Of a stretch of 64,000 nucleotides of DNA, positions 43,117-54,679 are shown piece by piece. Position 1 is the first letter of the stretch, and each line of letters starts with the position of its first letter. Source of the stretch: Odontesthes bonariensis (taxonomy: Eukaryota; Chordata; Actinopteri; Atheriniformes; Atherinopsidae); the NCBI RefSeq assembly GCF_027942865.1, contig NC_134512.1, positions 2,763,001 to 2,827,000 of the forward strand, read 5' to 3'. The notes beneath the pieces are model-generated. The model worked only from the letters and a program-made list of their open reading frames with translations. It made no database searches and was not told the DNA's origin. The translations under genes and the position numbers were made by a program.

Positions 43117-46100
43117 AACATGACCTGGTCACAGTCTCAAACAGGACACCAGGTGGGAGTATATGAATGTTTTTTGTTTGACTCAGATGTTCACAATGAT
43201 TTTTTTCATCGTGAACGTTTTAAGCACCAGTTCATCTAACTGTCTGTTCCTGCTTCAGTTAAGAGATTAATTAATAAAGGAAGACATTTCCGTCAGTGTT
43301 GAAAAACTTTTTTTTTATGTCTTGTGAGTTTTGGTGTTAAAATAAACCAAGAAATTGATCAGTCTTTCTATGTTCTCAGAGTAAATCTAAACAAAAAACT
43401 AGAAATCTAAAATTCAGACTTATCAGTCAACATTTTGTGTCTTCTTCTGAAAGATTTTTAAGCCTTTGAAGCTGCTGCCTTCATTTGCGGTATGCTGCGG
43501 TGCTCTTCATTCTCAGTCTCCTTTTTTATTAAATGACTGAGCATGTTTACATGACAATCACAAGGAAAAAAATCTAATCATTGTGTTAATCACACATAAA
43601 CTGGATTTTTAAAAGGCATGTAAACAAGCCCCGGATAACAACAACACGGCAGGTCTGAGATAACAGTGCAATACTACGCGTTCGTTCATTCATTGGTCTT
43701 AAAGTATTGGTGAAACAAAGACAGATAATGCCTTATTCAGAGGCTGTATTGTCTCTGCCCTGTTCTCTCCCATTATATGGATATACGCCGATCTCGAGTG
43801 ATCTAAATATCGTCCAAAGGACGCCGACTTTCACCAAACTGTTATCGATGAGTAGATGAAGGGATTTTATGCCAGAAATAAGGTCCAAGTTAAAAAAACC
43901 GAACTTCTCCTTTAACTCAAATGGGTCAAGGTGGTCCTTGTGTTCTCCAAAGTTCCATCTTTTTACATCTATTTGAAATGAATACAGCCGAATTCTTAAT
44001 AAAGCTGTTTTATTCATGCATTTTTCTGCTTTTTTTTGTCAGACGGCTAAACGCATCAGAAAATGGGACTGAAAATCAGCCCATCAAGACTTTAGTCATT
44101 GTGGTCCTTTGAGCATGTCCAGACTGTCACTCAGCTTTAATAACATCCAGATTTTATAACTGCATCATCATTTGATAAAATCAATATTCAAGTAACTTGA
44201 AGATGATGTCTGTGAATTCAGCTGTACTTACATGTACTATGATCTCCCACAAAGGTAGAAGCAGCAGAGCATTTTCTCACAGTCCACAGTAGCGCAGCAT
44301 CCAACATACTTCAGTCAATGACTCAATTACCCTCCTGCACATTTTTACTGGAACAAGCACAGTGGTTTGAATTAATGGCCAGGTAAAACTCTAATTGTAG
44401 CTTGACTTAACTATGGATGTAACTGAGTAACTATTGTTATCATGATGTGACTTAAGAGGTTATAAGCTTACTTCAAAACAAGTCCAAATCCATAAAAAAT
44501 CCCAAATATCTTTATTAAAACATAGGAGTTTACAATTATAAGTAAACCTTGTACAATTTGTCTACTTGGTAATATGAACTAGACAAGTTCTGCTTGGAAG
44601 TACATAGTCCCAAGGATGGGAGGATGTAAGTACAATCATCCTGCATTTGGAATTTTCAGTGTACTTTGATGATATCAAAACTGAGCTTGGCTCTAGAGTC
44701 TGTCCTGCAGTTTCTCTGTCATTTTTGCAATGGTATTAAGAGTAGAATAATGAAAAAATCTATATGTATATGAAAATAATCCACTCATGCCTTAAAAAGG
44801 CATACATGTGAACCCCTTGTCTCATTTAATGTATTGAATTGTGACTATTTGAATTTGCCCCCCCATCTCTCTCCACCCTTTGTGTGGCTGTAGCTGCTCA
44901 CCACCCTTGACCCATCTGCTGCACTTAATCAGCAGACAGCTCATAATATGTTGGTGGTGTTAGAGAAATCTTGTTCCCTCTCACCATTTCAGACAATTTA
45001 TGCCCACAATTTGGATGGGTTTGGTTCCTTAGGTCAGTTACCTATCAAATATGGGATTAGTATGATATGATCATTTGAATTACATTTAAAAAAAACTTTT
45101 GGTTGAAGATAAGACTGTTGAATATCTGTGTGCAGCTACATTACAGTTAGTTATGAACAAGTATGAAGCTCTACTGCGTGCGTAGTTGCTCATTCCTCCC
45201 AGTGTGTGTTTATGACCTACAAAGAGGTTGAATTCAGAGGTCAGACTAGTGTGTATGTGAAAGCACGCTTGGGTATATACAGCATTCTTCTTCTTAAAAT
45301 GGTCATCACAGAGGTCAGCTTTGGTGGTGATCCTCAGCTTTCTGTAAGTCTAGTCATTGTTTTTGTGCAGGTTATATGCAGGTATATGTAGAGTACCTTC
45401 TCAATCCCACTTATAAACCCCTTGATGTGCATTACATTCAATTGTGGGCTGTAAGTAAAAAATCTTTGGGATGTGGAGTGCTAGACCTGCACTGCTAGGT
45501 CTGACTACGTTGAACTTGAGACTCAAAGAAACTAAATAAACTGATAAGGACGGCTGGCTCTGTGCTGGGGACTGCTCTATAGCTGATTGTTCAAGATTAA
45601 TGCTGCACAAGTTGTATTGCAGCTAGAAGCCTATCCCTGCTGCCATCAGGCAAGATGTGGGTAGGGAGTCAGGGTCCACCCAGTTCGCCAGTCTTTACCT
45701 GGGCCAACACAGAAACAATCAAGGCATACAAACATGCATGCTTACACTCACTTGTAGAATCAATTTAGGACCACTGCTTATATTATCATTATATGACATT
45801 ATAATTTCCCTTTGAGATTTATAAATGATTTGATCTAGTTTCATCAAGTCAAATACTGTTCAGAAGCAGGGTCCAGCATCAGTTGGAAGAAATTCAGAAA
45901 CCACTGCTGTCCTGTCAACATAATGGCACTTTGGTTTGCTCATCGAGGACGCTTGATATCAAATATTCAAGAAGACAGAACTGTAAAAACAGTATTTCAT
46001 ACCTTTACTCCACGTTTTCATTGCAAACGACAAACGTGTGCTAGCTCTGATACAAACTCCACCTCCTTAAACGGTCTGACACAATTCATCTCCCTCCCTA

Positions 46101-46640
46101 TGATGCACAGCATGTTTTTTAACATCACGTTTCATCTACGATCTTCCATTACTGTAGTAGACGTTTCTGACGTTACCAGCTGTATTTTCCATTTGTCAGG
46201 AAAAGTATCCCGTTTCTATAGGACAGTGTGTTCAAACATGAAGTGTTTTATGAAGTGACATATCTGACAGGTATGTCAGATCATGCTTCATCCCTCTTGT
46301 GATTATGGACAGGTGTGGTCCTTCTTCATAAAGGTTACTCAGGAATAACAGTTATGACAGATTTTTCTGGTCATACAGTTTGCAAAAAAAAAAAAACATG
46401 ATGTATTTTGCAAGTGTCAGACAAAATTCCATTAAATGTTCCAGTAAATGTGGGGAAGTTTCATCTTTCCTTTTTCAAGTTGCAGGGGGATACAGAATGT
46501 GAAAGGGCAAGATTTATCAGTCTGCTAGAATCTGTGTCCCCTGTCTATAAAGCCTGCCTTAGGTCCTGCCATCTGATGTTTAATTTCATAAATACTTTAG
46601 AACATGCTGAAAAGTTTAATCTTAGTTTGTTAAAGATGGG
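43117..46640. other. Intergenic, no gene seen, one L2 tail
   Basis: AT-rich. A candidate tnni2 polyadenylation signal aataaa lies at 43273. An L2 tail fragment occupies about 45625-45790 (ggcaagatgtgggtagggag, cgccagtctttacctgggcc). Short ORFs have no recognisable domains. Confidence 0.45.
45625..45790 (+). mobile_element. L2-type LINE tail fragment
   Basis: Words ctgctgccatcaggcaagat, cgccagtctttacctgggcc and caacacagaaacaa match the common fish L2 3' region, degraded. Confidence 0.5.
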
Positions 46641-46644
46641 GGTG

Positions 46645-47950
46645 TCACAGATATGAAATAGCCGATACACTCAAGGTGGGACCCACAAGCAGACTGATAC
46701 AGGGGAATATGGAAAGAGAAACTGGTTTATTAGTAGTAATGGTGCAAGGTAGGTCCACAGAGAATCCAATTCAATTAGAGATATCGCTCAGTGAGGGATT
46801 ACTATGTTTCCAGGAGGGATCCAACGCAGGAGGGGTAAGGGAGTGATGCAGGCTGCAGCGGGGCGAGCAGGCAGGTACAAAGTGAGGAGGCTGTATGGAA
46901 TGCAGGGTTGTCAATCCAGACACAGAGATGGAGTCAGTGGAGACATCCAAAGATCTCAGGAGAAGCAAGGTTGCACTGGGATCACAGGTAGAGGCACAGT
47001 TAGACAAAGAAAGCTTTGTTTGACCACTGAGGGACACTGGTCGGACAGGTTTGCTGTCAGTAAACATCTTGAGTCACTGTCTCTAGAAACTAAAGACCAA
47101 GTCCGGAACCTCGGCGTGCTGATAGACTCAGACCTGAGTATTTAAAACATTACAACAATATATTACAACAATATTGTTGTAATGTTTTAAATACTTGAAC
47201 GCAGTTTTTTTCTAGAGAAGATAATTGCTTTGTATAGGGGAGTATCGTCCATTGACTCTTTTGGGCTTTCACATGCGCGCGCCTACCGACAACCGGTAAG
47301 TGACATGCTGTTTATAAAGTTGTTTTGTAACGTCCCCATGCCAGTAATGTGAGAACCATGCATATGGTTTTGATGGTAAGGCTTGTGACTTTATTGTCGG
47401 ATGGTTTATAAAGTGGTGTGACGTTTCTGCAGTGTGCAAGTTGTTGTTTTACGTGGAAGGTTTATTATTGCCCATTGGCCACCACGTATTAGCCTCGCAT
47501 GACAGGCTGCGCAAACAGCGCAATCGCCGCACAGGGAGCGCCGATTTGCACCTGTCTGTGACCTACTATCAGTATTTGACAACCTCTAGCAATGGGATTG
47601 CGCTTCAAATATACCGGAGTTCCCCTTTAAATTGCTTGTTTTTATGCTGCTTTATGCTTTTAAATGCCTTGTCTTTATGTAAAGCACATTGAGTTGCCTG
47701 TGGTATGAAATGCGCTATATAAATAAAGATGCCTTGCCTTGCCTTCATTAACACAGAGACTGAGACAATCTGGCGAAGACTGGAGCTCCTGCAGATCCTT
47801 AAGAAGCCAGCTTGAAATGAGCTAAGAAGAGCAGCACGTGTGCTGGCAGGAGCAGTGCAGACTCCGCCCCGGACTTCCTGGATACCTGCTCAGCCCCGCC
47901 TGGAACTCAGAACAAAACCAAAACACCACAGCCAAGTGCAATCATGACAG
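46645..47950. mobile_element. Unclassified repeat with tgtca/tgaca ends, holding an L2 fragment
   Basis: The left edge tgtcacagatatgaaatagc with ggtgggacccacaagcagac, and the right edge ccaagtgcaatcatgacag, look like the borders of a dispersed fish repeat; similar ggagttggacccaaatgcag text occurs at 48735. L2 sequence lies inside: VRNLGVLIDSDLS at about 47100-47150 and a 3' end gcgctatataaataaagatg with (ttgcc)n tail to about 47745. Borders and class are tentative. Confidence 0.4.
47138..47194. repeat. Perfect 24-bp inverted repeat, 9-nt loop
   Basis: The arm 47138-47161 (gtatttaaaacattacaaca...) is the exact reverse complement of 47171-47194. The hairpin begins precisely where the L2 coding text stops. 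Confidence 0.9.
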
Positions 47951-48782
47951 GGGGCACAGATTCTGGCAGACTGATAAATCCAGCCAATATACATATATAT
48001 AGAAAGGGATGGCGGGGGCTGTGGCGGTGCGTGCTGAAGGTGCTACCAGTGCGCAAATAAAATCTCAAATAAAATCTGAAACCTTTATTTACAAAAGTGC
48101 TAACGGAAAAGTGATAGTGGAGGATGAGTTCCTGAACTTTATTGTTGTCAAAATGAGAACCTTGTTGCAGGATGAATTTGTCTTATTAGCCTCAAACAAT
48201 TTCTCGCAAATACCGAAGGTGAGAGTGGTGCAGAAGAAATTATTCAGTTGTGGCAGAAACATTACTGTGAACTATTTAACTATGTTAAAAGTTCCTTATT
48301 TCTAGTGCAGTATTGATAATGATGAAGATATGAGAGTTTCTATTCAAGAAATGAATGATGCAGTTATGAGTCTGAAGGCATGTGGTATGGATGAGAACAT
48401 TTAAGATTTCCAAGCAGAAAACTCTGCCCTTTACCTTCCTTGTGTTTTACTGGATTTTTAGTCCATGGCAATTTGCCGGACTCAGTTCTATCTGTTATGT
48501 TAGTGCCTGTTATAAAAGATAAAGCTGGTAAAATAAATAGCAGGGATAATTATAGGCCATAGCTTTAGCCAGTATTTTATCCAAGGTCTTGGAGAGGACG
48601 ATACTGAATAAAATGGAACATTTTCTCTTGACCTCTGACAACCAGTTTGGCTTTAAATCTAAACATGGCACAGATATGTGTATTTTTGCCTTAAATTAGA
48701 TTTTAGATTTGTATATTGCCATGATGTGATAAAGGAGTTGGACCCAAATGCAGACAACGTAGATGAGGAGAGTTGATTTTGA

Positions 48783-49319
48783 CAGAGATGGGATCAAGTC
48801 ACACATGTGCAAGTCTCAAGTAAGTCTCAAGTCTTAGCTTTCAAGTCTCAAGTAAGTCCCAAGTAATTTTTTCTTGGGCAAGTCAAGTCAAGTCAAGTCC
48901 TGTAACAGGTCAAGTCAAGTCAAAGTCAAGTCACCTTATTATTGCAGTTTTACCTGGAGAATCTGATCTTAATAAAGTGAAAAGACAAAGATACAAGTAA
49001 CTGTCAGTAAACATCATTGGCCAATGTGTCCAACCTGTCCACCCCGTATCATATCAAGCTAACGTTAGCTAACTACTGACTAGGCTAACAGGATAATATT
49101 AGCTAATTATTAATTTTATATTCAAACTGAAAACATGAACTGAATAACACTCAAGTCATTCAAGTCATCGTGTCTCAAGTCAAGTGCCGAGTCTTTAACT
49201 TCCAAGTCCGAGTCGAGTCTCAAGTCTTTTCTTTTTTGTCAAGTCAAGTCACAAGTCATCAAAACAGCGACTCGAGTCGACTTGAGTCCAAGTCACAGTG
49301 ACTCGAGTCCCCATCTCTG
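48783..49319. mobile_element. 537-bp hAT MITE rich in caagtc
   Basis: Termini cagagatggg and ccccatctctg are flanked by an exact 8-bp duplication gattttga (48775-48782 and 49320-49327). The interior is dominated by caagtctcaagt and tcaagtcaagtc words. No transposase. Confidence 0.92.
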
Positions 49320-49556
49320 GATTTTGATGATTTATTAAAAGTAAATGATGATACCAAAGATCCAGGAATACAGGGAGCACAGGAACAAAAACCAAAACAG
49401 AGTAAGGAGACTCAAAACTGGCAAGAGGTGTTCATGGGAAGGGAGACAGGAGACGAGTATGACAAGAGAGGGAAATCAGATGAGGAATAAGATGAGGAAA
49501 TCAGACGAGGAATAGGACGAGGATCCGGCAAGGTGTGGTGAAACCAGAAAGACATA

Positions 49557-50229
49557 GGCTGTGTTCGAAACCGCATACTTCTCCTACTTCTCCTACTACT
49601 CCTACTACTCATACTAATTTTTTGAGTTAGTATACGAGTTTGAGTAAGCGAAAAGTTCCCGGATGCATACTAGATTTGACGAAATGTTGAGTGTGCATCA
49701 TGAGGTTACTACTCATACTCAAACTACCCAAGATGCAACGTAACGTGACGTGACAGATTGTCATTTCCGGTCAAAACAGCAATTTCGAGCTAGCTACAAC
49801 GAGGGTAGGTTCACTTCCTGTTTTCAAAACAAAAGCACCAATTGTATCGTAATGGCTTTCCCTATGATAAAAGGCAACGGGTATTTTATTTTGTGAAAAT
49901 AACCGGAAGTGCGTTACTCACTGCGGCTAGCTTTAGTAGCGCCGAGTTTGTCAGAACAAAATTGTAAATAGCCGGTATTTTGTCAGATTTTCAACACGTT
50001 GGGGATCTAAACGACTACTTTCTCGCCTGAAAATGTTTCAAATGTTGCTAAAGTTTACAGAGTTTAGAGCTTAAGAGAAATCAGCTTCAGGCCGGCTGAT
50101 TTCGGCTCGGGCAGGAGCGAAATGCATTGTGGGTAAACGCTCTGCATACTGTCTGATCGATGAGTATGCAGTATGCAGAATGGAAGTATGCAGTTTGCAA
50201 GTATGTAGTATGCGGTTTCGAACACAGCC
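49557..50229. mobile_element. 673-bp MITE with ggctgtgttcgaaaccgc termini, ATA duplication
   Basis: Exact inverted termini ggctgtgttcgaaaccgc and gcggtttcgaacacagcc, with ATA on each side (49554-49556, 50230-50232). Same family as 23067-23680, in the opposite internal orientation. Confidence 0.88.
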
Positions 50230-51734
50230 ATATACTGGGGAGGTGATTACTGAAGCAGGAACTTGTGGCTAATTATAAACAGGTTGCAGGTGAGTGAAGA
50301 GAGCAGAGGGCAGGAGATGGACTGAGGAGAGAGAGAGAGATGGCAAAACACAGGGGGCGAGGGAGAGCACACTAACTTGAAAATGAATCTAACTATTACA
50401 AAGAATACACAAGGAGTAATAAAACATAACTGAATACTGAGAAACAGAACTAAGGTGAAACAAATACTGATCTAAATACAGAAAACACTAAGAGCACTGA
50501 ACAAAAATAGAACCAATAACTAAGTACAAAAAACATCACTAAAAACCCAGATCCTGACAAATAGCCACAATTCCACAATTTGTATGTGTTTTATTGATGC
50601 TTCTAAAGCTTTTCATTGTGTAAATTATGAAAGGTTATTTTATAAGTTATATAACAGAGGGGTTTACCAAATCTATAGTTAGAATTTTGACCTTTTGGTC
50701 TGCTCACCAGTTAATGCACATGAGATGGAGGAACTGTGCGTCTGTCCCTTTTAAAATAAGCAATGGGTAATCATTTTGTCTCCTTTTCTTTTTGATGTGT
50801 ATGTGGATGAATTATTAAAGCAACTAAATGATTATGGGGCAGGTCGTGTCGCTGGTTGGACCATAATTTACCACCTGATGTATGCAGATGATTTAGTTAT
50901 TTTTAGTCCTTATAGTGCTGGTCTTCAACAGTTATTGAGGGTCTGCTCACAATGTGGCTGAGCGTATGACATTAATTACAATGCGAAGAAGAGTAACATG
51001 AATAAGAAGCAGGGAGGATCATAAACTAGCATTTCCTGATATCTCTCTATCTGGTATTGTTCTGAAAGTGTGTACTTTGTTCAGTGTTATGTCCTAATGT
51101 ATGCACAAGCTAATATGCTTATGCGCAAGTTCAGAAAGTGTTCTGTCTCAGTAAAGGTTGCACTATTTAAAGCATATACCCCTTTGTATACCATCATGTG
51201 TGAAGGTGCTACAGACAAAGCAGTATGCAGAAACTCAAAGTGGTATACAATGATGGAATGAGGATGCTCCTTAGACCAGTACAAATCAAATGTTTGCTGG
51301 TGTTGGCATCTCCACTTGTGATGCTGTATTACAGAATCTTATGTACAGATGTACTGTATGTGTAGAGTAGCGGACTCTACAAACAACTTCATCTTATCAC
51401 TGATCAACCGTGCACGGAGCTCAGTCAGGTTTTACTCTAATATGTGGAACCTCTGGCGTTTTAGCCTTTTTGTACATTTGTAAAGATGTTAATGTTTATC
51501 TCCTCATTTTTCTTTTTTATATGGACCAGAAGTGTCTTTAATAACGTGAAATAGTTAAGCGACCTCTAGTGGTTGAGTAAATATCGACACTCCGGTGTCT
51601 CACGTGACCCGTCACCATATATTAATTTTCGTCTTCTAAAAGTAACACTTACATAGCTGTTATAAAAATAACTTTTGGCGAGCTAAGTTACATTAGCTCT
51701 TATAATGGTAACATAACTTTTAGTTAGTTAGTTA

Positions 51735-52880
51735 GTTAGAGCTTTATTTGTCCCCGTGGGGCAATTGTACTTGCATTACACTCGCTGGCACCAGACATGA
51801 GACACGATCAGGCATATCAAAGAAAAAAAAAAACACACAAACATTGAACATAGAACACAAAACAGCTACTAGTACACACTACATTGGGTGGCTGGATAAA
51901 CTACTGACCTCATTTAGTGCCTTTATCGCTTGGGGAATAAAAGAGAACTTTGACCTGTTTTTGGACAGGAGGGGGAGACAAAAACGACGTCCAGAGGGCA
52001 GGAGTTTAAAAGAGGAGGACAGTGGATGCTTATATTGAGCGATGATGTTGTCAGCCTTTTTAACAAGCCTCTCCCTATAAATACTCTCCATACTTGGCAG
52101 AGTGACACCAAGTAGTTTGCTAGCCGTAGTGACTGTCCTCCTGACCACTTTTTTTTGTGCCTCAGTGGCATTGCCAAACCAACAAATAATACAAAATGTT
52201 AAAACACTTTCAATAAAAGCACTATAAAACATATGAAGCATCCGGTTGTCTACATTAAAAGCAAGCAGTTTCTTTAAAAAATACATTCTCTGCTGTGTCT
52301 TGGTGTGCAGTAGGTCAGTCCATGAGTCCCATTTCAGCTTACTGTCAAGCACAACACCGAGATATTTGTAGGTAGGGACAGCCTGAATGGTCTCTCCCAT
52401 GACGACTGTGGCAGAGGGTGATTGTGACTTTCTAAAATCAATAGACATTACTTTCGTCTTTTTTGTGTTTAAAATCAGATTTGACCACTTACCCTAGTCT
52501 AAAAAGAAATCTAAAATTGGGCCGTGATCACTTTCTCCATCCTCAAGGAGGCTTACTAGAGCTGTATCATCTGCATATTTAATAAAATGCCTATTGGGGA
52601 AGGTGCTAGTGCATGCATTTGTATATAAAATAAATAGCAGGGGAGATAAAACACAACCTTGTGGGGAGCCCATAGATGTGGTAATAGAGTCAGAGAGGAG
52701 AGACCCAACTCTGACTCGCTGAGCTCTGCCAGTTAGGAAGTCCTTTATCCAGTGAATAAGACCGGTGTTGAGATTAAAATCATTGGCAAGTATGTCTAAA
52801 AGAGTCTTTGGTAGCATGGTATTAAAAGCAGAGGAAAAGTCCACAAATAAAATCTTAGCATGGGCCTTAGGTTTTTCAAG
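51735..52880 (-). pseudogene. 5'-truncated Rex1/CR1-like LINE, second subfamily
   Basis: Minus strand: 52844-52494 reads MDFSSAFNTMLPKTLLDILA, GSPQGCVLSPLLFILYTN and KYADDTALVS; 52448-51879 reads the thumb (YKYLGVVLDSKLKWDSW) to FSFIPQAIKALN. A stop/frameshift separates them. The 3' end is marked by agagctttatttgtccccgt (as complement) and an (agtt)n tail at 51722-51737. Upstream RT and endonuclease parts are missing. Imperfect repeats of about 33 bp flank it at 51682 and 52889. Confidence 0.75.
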
Positions 52881-53072
52881 GTTGGCTAGCTAAGTTAACT
52901 TTAGCTCTTATAACGTAAACATTATCCCCAGTAGTAATTCTAGATACTATACTAGACGGTGAAACAACATTAAAACACTCTGACAACATGTTCTACTGTT
53001 CTCAAATGTTTATTAAACACTATTTACTTTACTTACCTTTATTACTCCGACGAACAGGGAAAATCGATGGCG

Positions 53073-53135
53073 CGAGTAAAACCGCAACGTCATCGAGTAA
53101 AACCGCAACGTCATCGAGTAAAACCGCAACGTCAT
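53073..53135 (+). repeat. Three perfect copies of a 21-bp tandem repeat
   Basis: The unit cgagtaaaaccgcaacgtcat is repeated at 53073, 53094 and 53115 without mismatch. Each unit holds cgtca, a CRE half-site. Confidence 0.92.
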
Positions 53136-53394
53136 CGGTTGGGGCGCTGATGTAGGAAACGCTCCCAAGGGGCGTATTCGAGGGCATGTACAAACGACCT
53201 ATGTTGTCGTATGAGTTGGAGGGCTTGTTGATATGTTATCTATGCTTTGGCCTCTATTTGTGTTCTGTTTCTTGTATTTCTATTTGTTCTATACATTTTG
53301 TATTCTATTCAAGAGTTCTGGTGAGGTGAACCTGAAAAAGTTCATTCTAGTTTCGAAAATGTGTTTTAATAGTTATTGACTCTTATTGCAAAAA

Positions 53395-53800
53395 CAAACA
53401 GTATATTACCGCTTTTTGGATTACAGTATATGACCGTAGAATAATGGTAGATGTTGTAGTTATTTTACAGTGCAACTACTGTTATTTATCAAACAGTATA
53501 ATACTGTTTTTTGGATTACAGTACATGACGGTAGGATAACTGTGTTTTAGTCATTTTACAGCGCATCTACCATAATTTATTTAACAGTCTAATAACGTAT
53601 TTTGGATTTGGACATCAATTCATTACAAATACTGTTTTATGCTGTTAAATTACAGTTTTCTACTGGTATTGTTAAATGACTGATTTAACTGTTAATTTAC
53701 ATGTGAGGGATGAATATTCAACAGTATTTTACAATTATTGTAAAATACAGTCGGATACTGTTGTAAATCCACCGTAAATATACAGCAATTCGTTACAGTG
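53395..53800. repeat. Tandem acagtat/ttacagta repeat region
   Basis: Two clear units and a third weaker one begin with aacagtat(a/t)at and continue ttttttggattacagta (from about 53398, 53501 and 53582). Further ttacagt/actgtaa words run to 53800. Likely a MITE made of palindromic acagta words; no borders defined. Confidence 0.55.
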
Positions 53801-54154
53801 TTGGTATAAAGGTTGGGATGTCCTTAAAGAAATTCCTGCGCCATTTCAGTGAATATAACAGCTGTTTTTTAAAAGCTTAACACGTTGGACTGAAAACAAT
53901 TAACCAGTTTTAAACATTATCAAACATGTGAACAGCTGGGTTTATGAAAAGCCTGACCCTCTATTACATTATGTAAGCATTCATAATTCTCACAGTTTGT
54001 TGGAGAACATTGGTACCCTTAAAGGTGAAGAGTAGCAAAAACAAAAATGCTGAAATTCGAACGTTTCTAAGCAAAAGTCTAAATTTTTTTTTTGTATAGG
54101 CTTTAAAGTGAAAATCTTTCTCTATATAATTGAAATTAAGCAGCCATCCATCCC

Positions 54155-54290
54155 TTTTCTATTCCCTCTTATTCCAACTCAGGGTTGCAGGGGGCTGGGG
54201 GCCATCCCAGCTGTCATTGGGCAAGAGGCGGGGTGCACCCTGGACTTGTTGCCAGTCCATCACAGGACCACACAGAGACAAATGAAACAC
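54155..54290 (+). mobile_element. L2-type LINE tail
   Basis: Words tcagggttgcagggggctgg, gcggggtgcaccctggactt and ccagtccatcacaggaccac are the familiar fish L2 3' region. Confidence 0.6.
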
Positions 54291-54459
54291 AACCATCCAC
54301 GCTTTGATTTAAGTGTTTTCCTGTTTCGTATCAAATGTGACTTCCATCATTACATTACACTCATGTGAAAGATGTGCATTAAAAATGTACTTTGTGCTTT
54401 AGTCTTTTCCCTGATTTTGTTTGAAAGAAACATAATGACGAGTTATTATGGATAACAAT

Positions 54460-54679
54460 CTTAAAGGGCGGGTTATTTATAATAAGGCGAGCCGATGAAG
54501 GGGACAGATGACACTGTACTGTATTTCCTGACCTTGCCAGCTCATTGGTTTGTTCAGTAATCCATTTCCATAAAAAGAAAGTGGAGGATTTAGAGGGCTA
54601 TCTGTGATTGCAATATATACCTTCTTAACACTTTGTCTGACTGGGACTCGGTCTGTGTCTGAGACTCTGCCTGGTTAAA
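54460..54679 (+). promoter_or_regulatory. tnni2: tnni2 (copy 2) promoter and non-coding first exon
   Basis: Same motif order as upstream of copy 1: cttaaaggg (54460), attgg (54544), ccataaaaagaaag (54568) and tgcaatatata (54609-54619). A non-coding exon probably begins about 25-30 bp after the TATA region and ends at 54679, before donor gtaaga. The ccataaaaag word resembles a MEF2 or SRF-type A/T box, fitting muscle expression. The next exon is at 62423, giving an intron of 7.7 kb that contains a LINE. Confidence 0.6.

Larger units (their letters stand above)
48009..51290 (+). pseudogene. Old non-LTR retrotransposon with RT remnants, split by a nested insertion
   Basis: 48009-48305 has 98 open codons (VEDEFLNFIVVKMRTLLQDE...) of the kind found ahead of some LINE reverse transcriptases. 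48480-48700 reads LVPVIKDKAGKINSRDNYRP and DNQFGFKSKHGTDMC. After an insertion at about 48715-50570, the frame resumes with FIDASKAF, LSPFLFDVYVDELLKQLNDY and the catalytic YHLMYADDLVIF (near 50870-50905), then YAQANMLMRKF to about 51220. Stops and frameshifts are frequent. The clade is uncertain. Confidence 0.65.

Noticed and set aside
48790..49300. Regularly repeated caagtc words resembling a CRISPR-like array
   Set aside because: Repeats are very short and irregular with no spacers, and they lie inside a hAT MITE with an exact target duplication.
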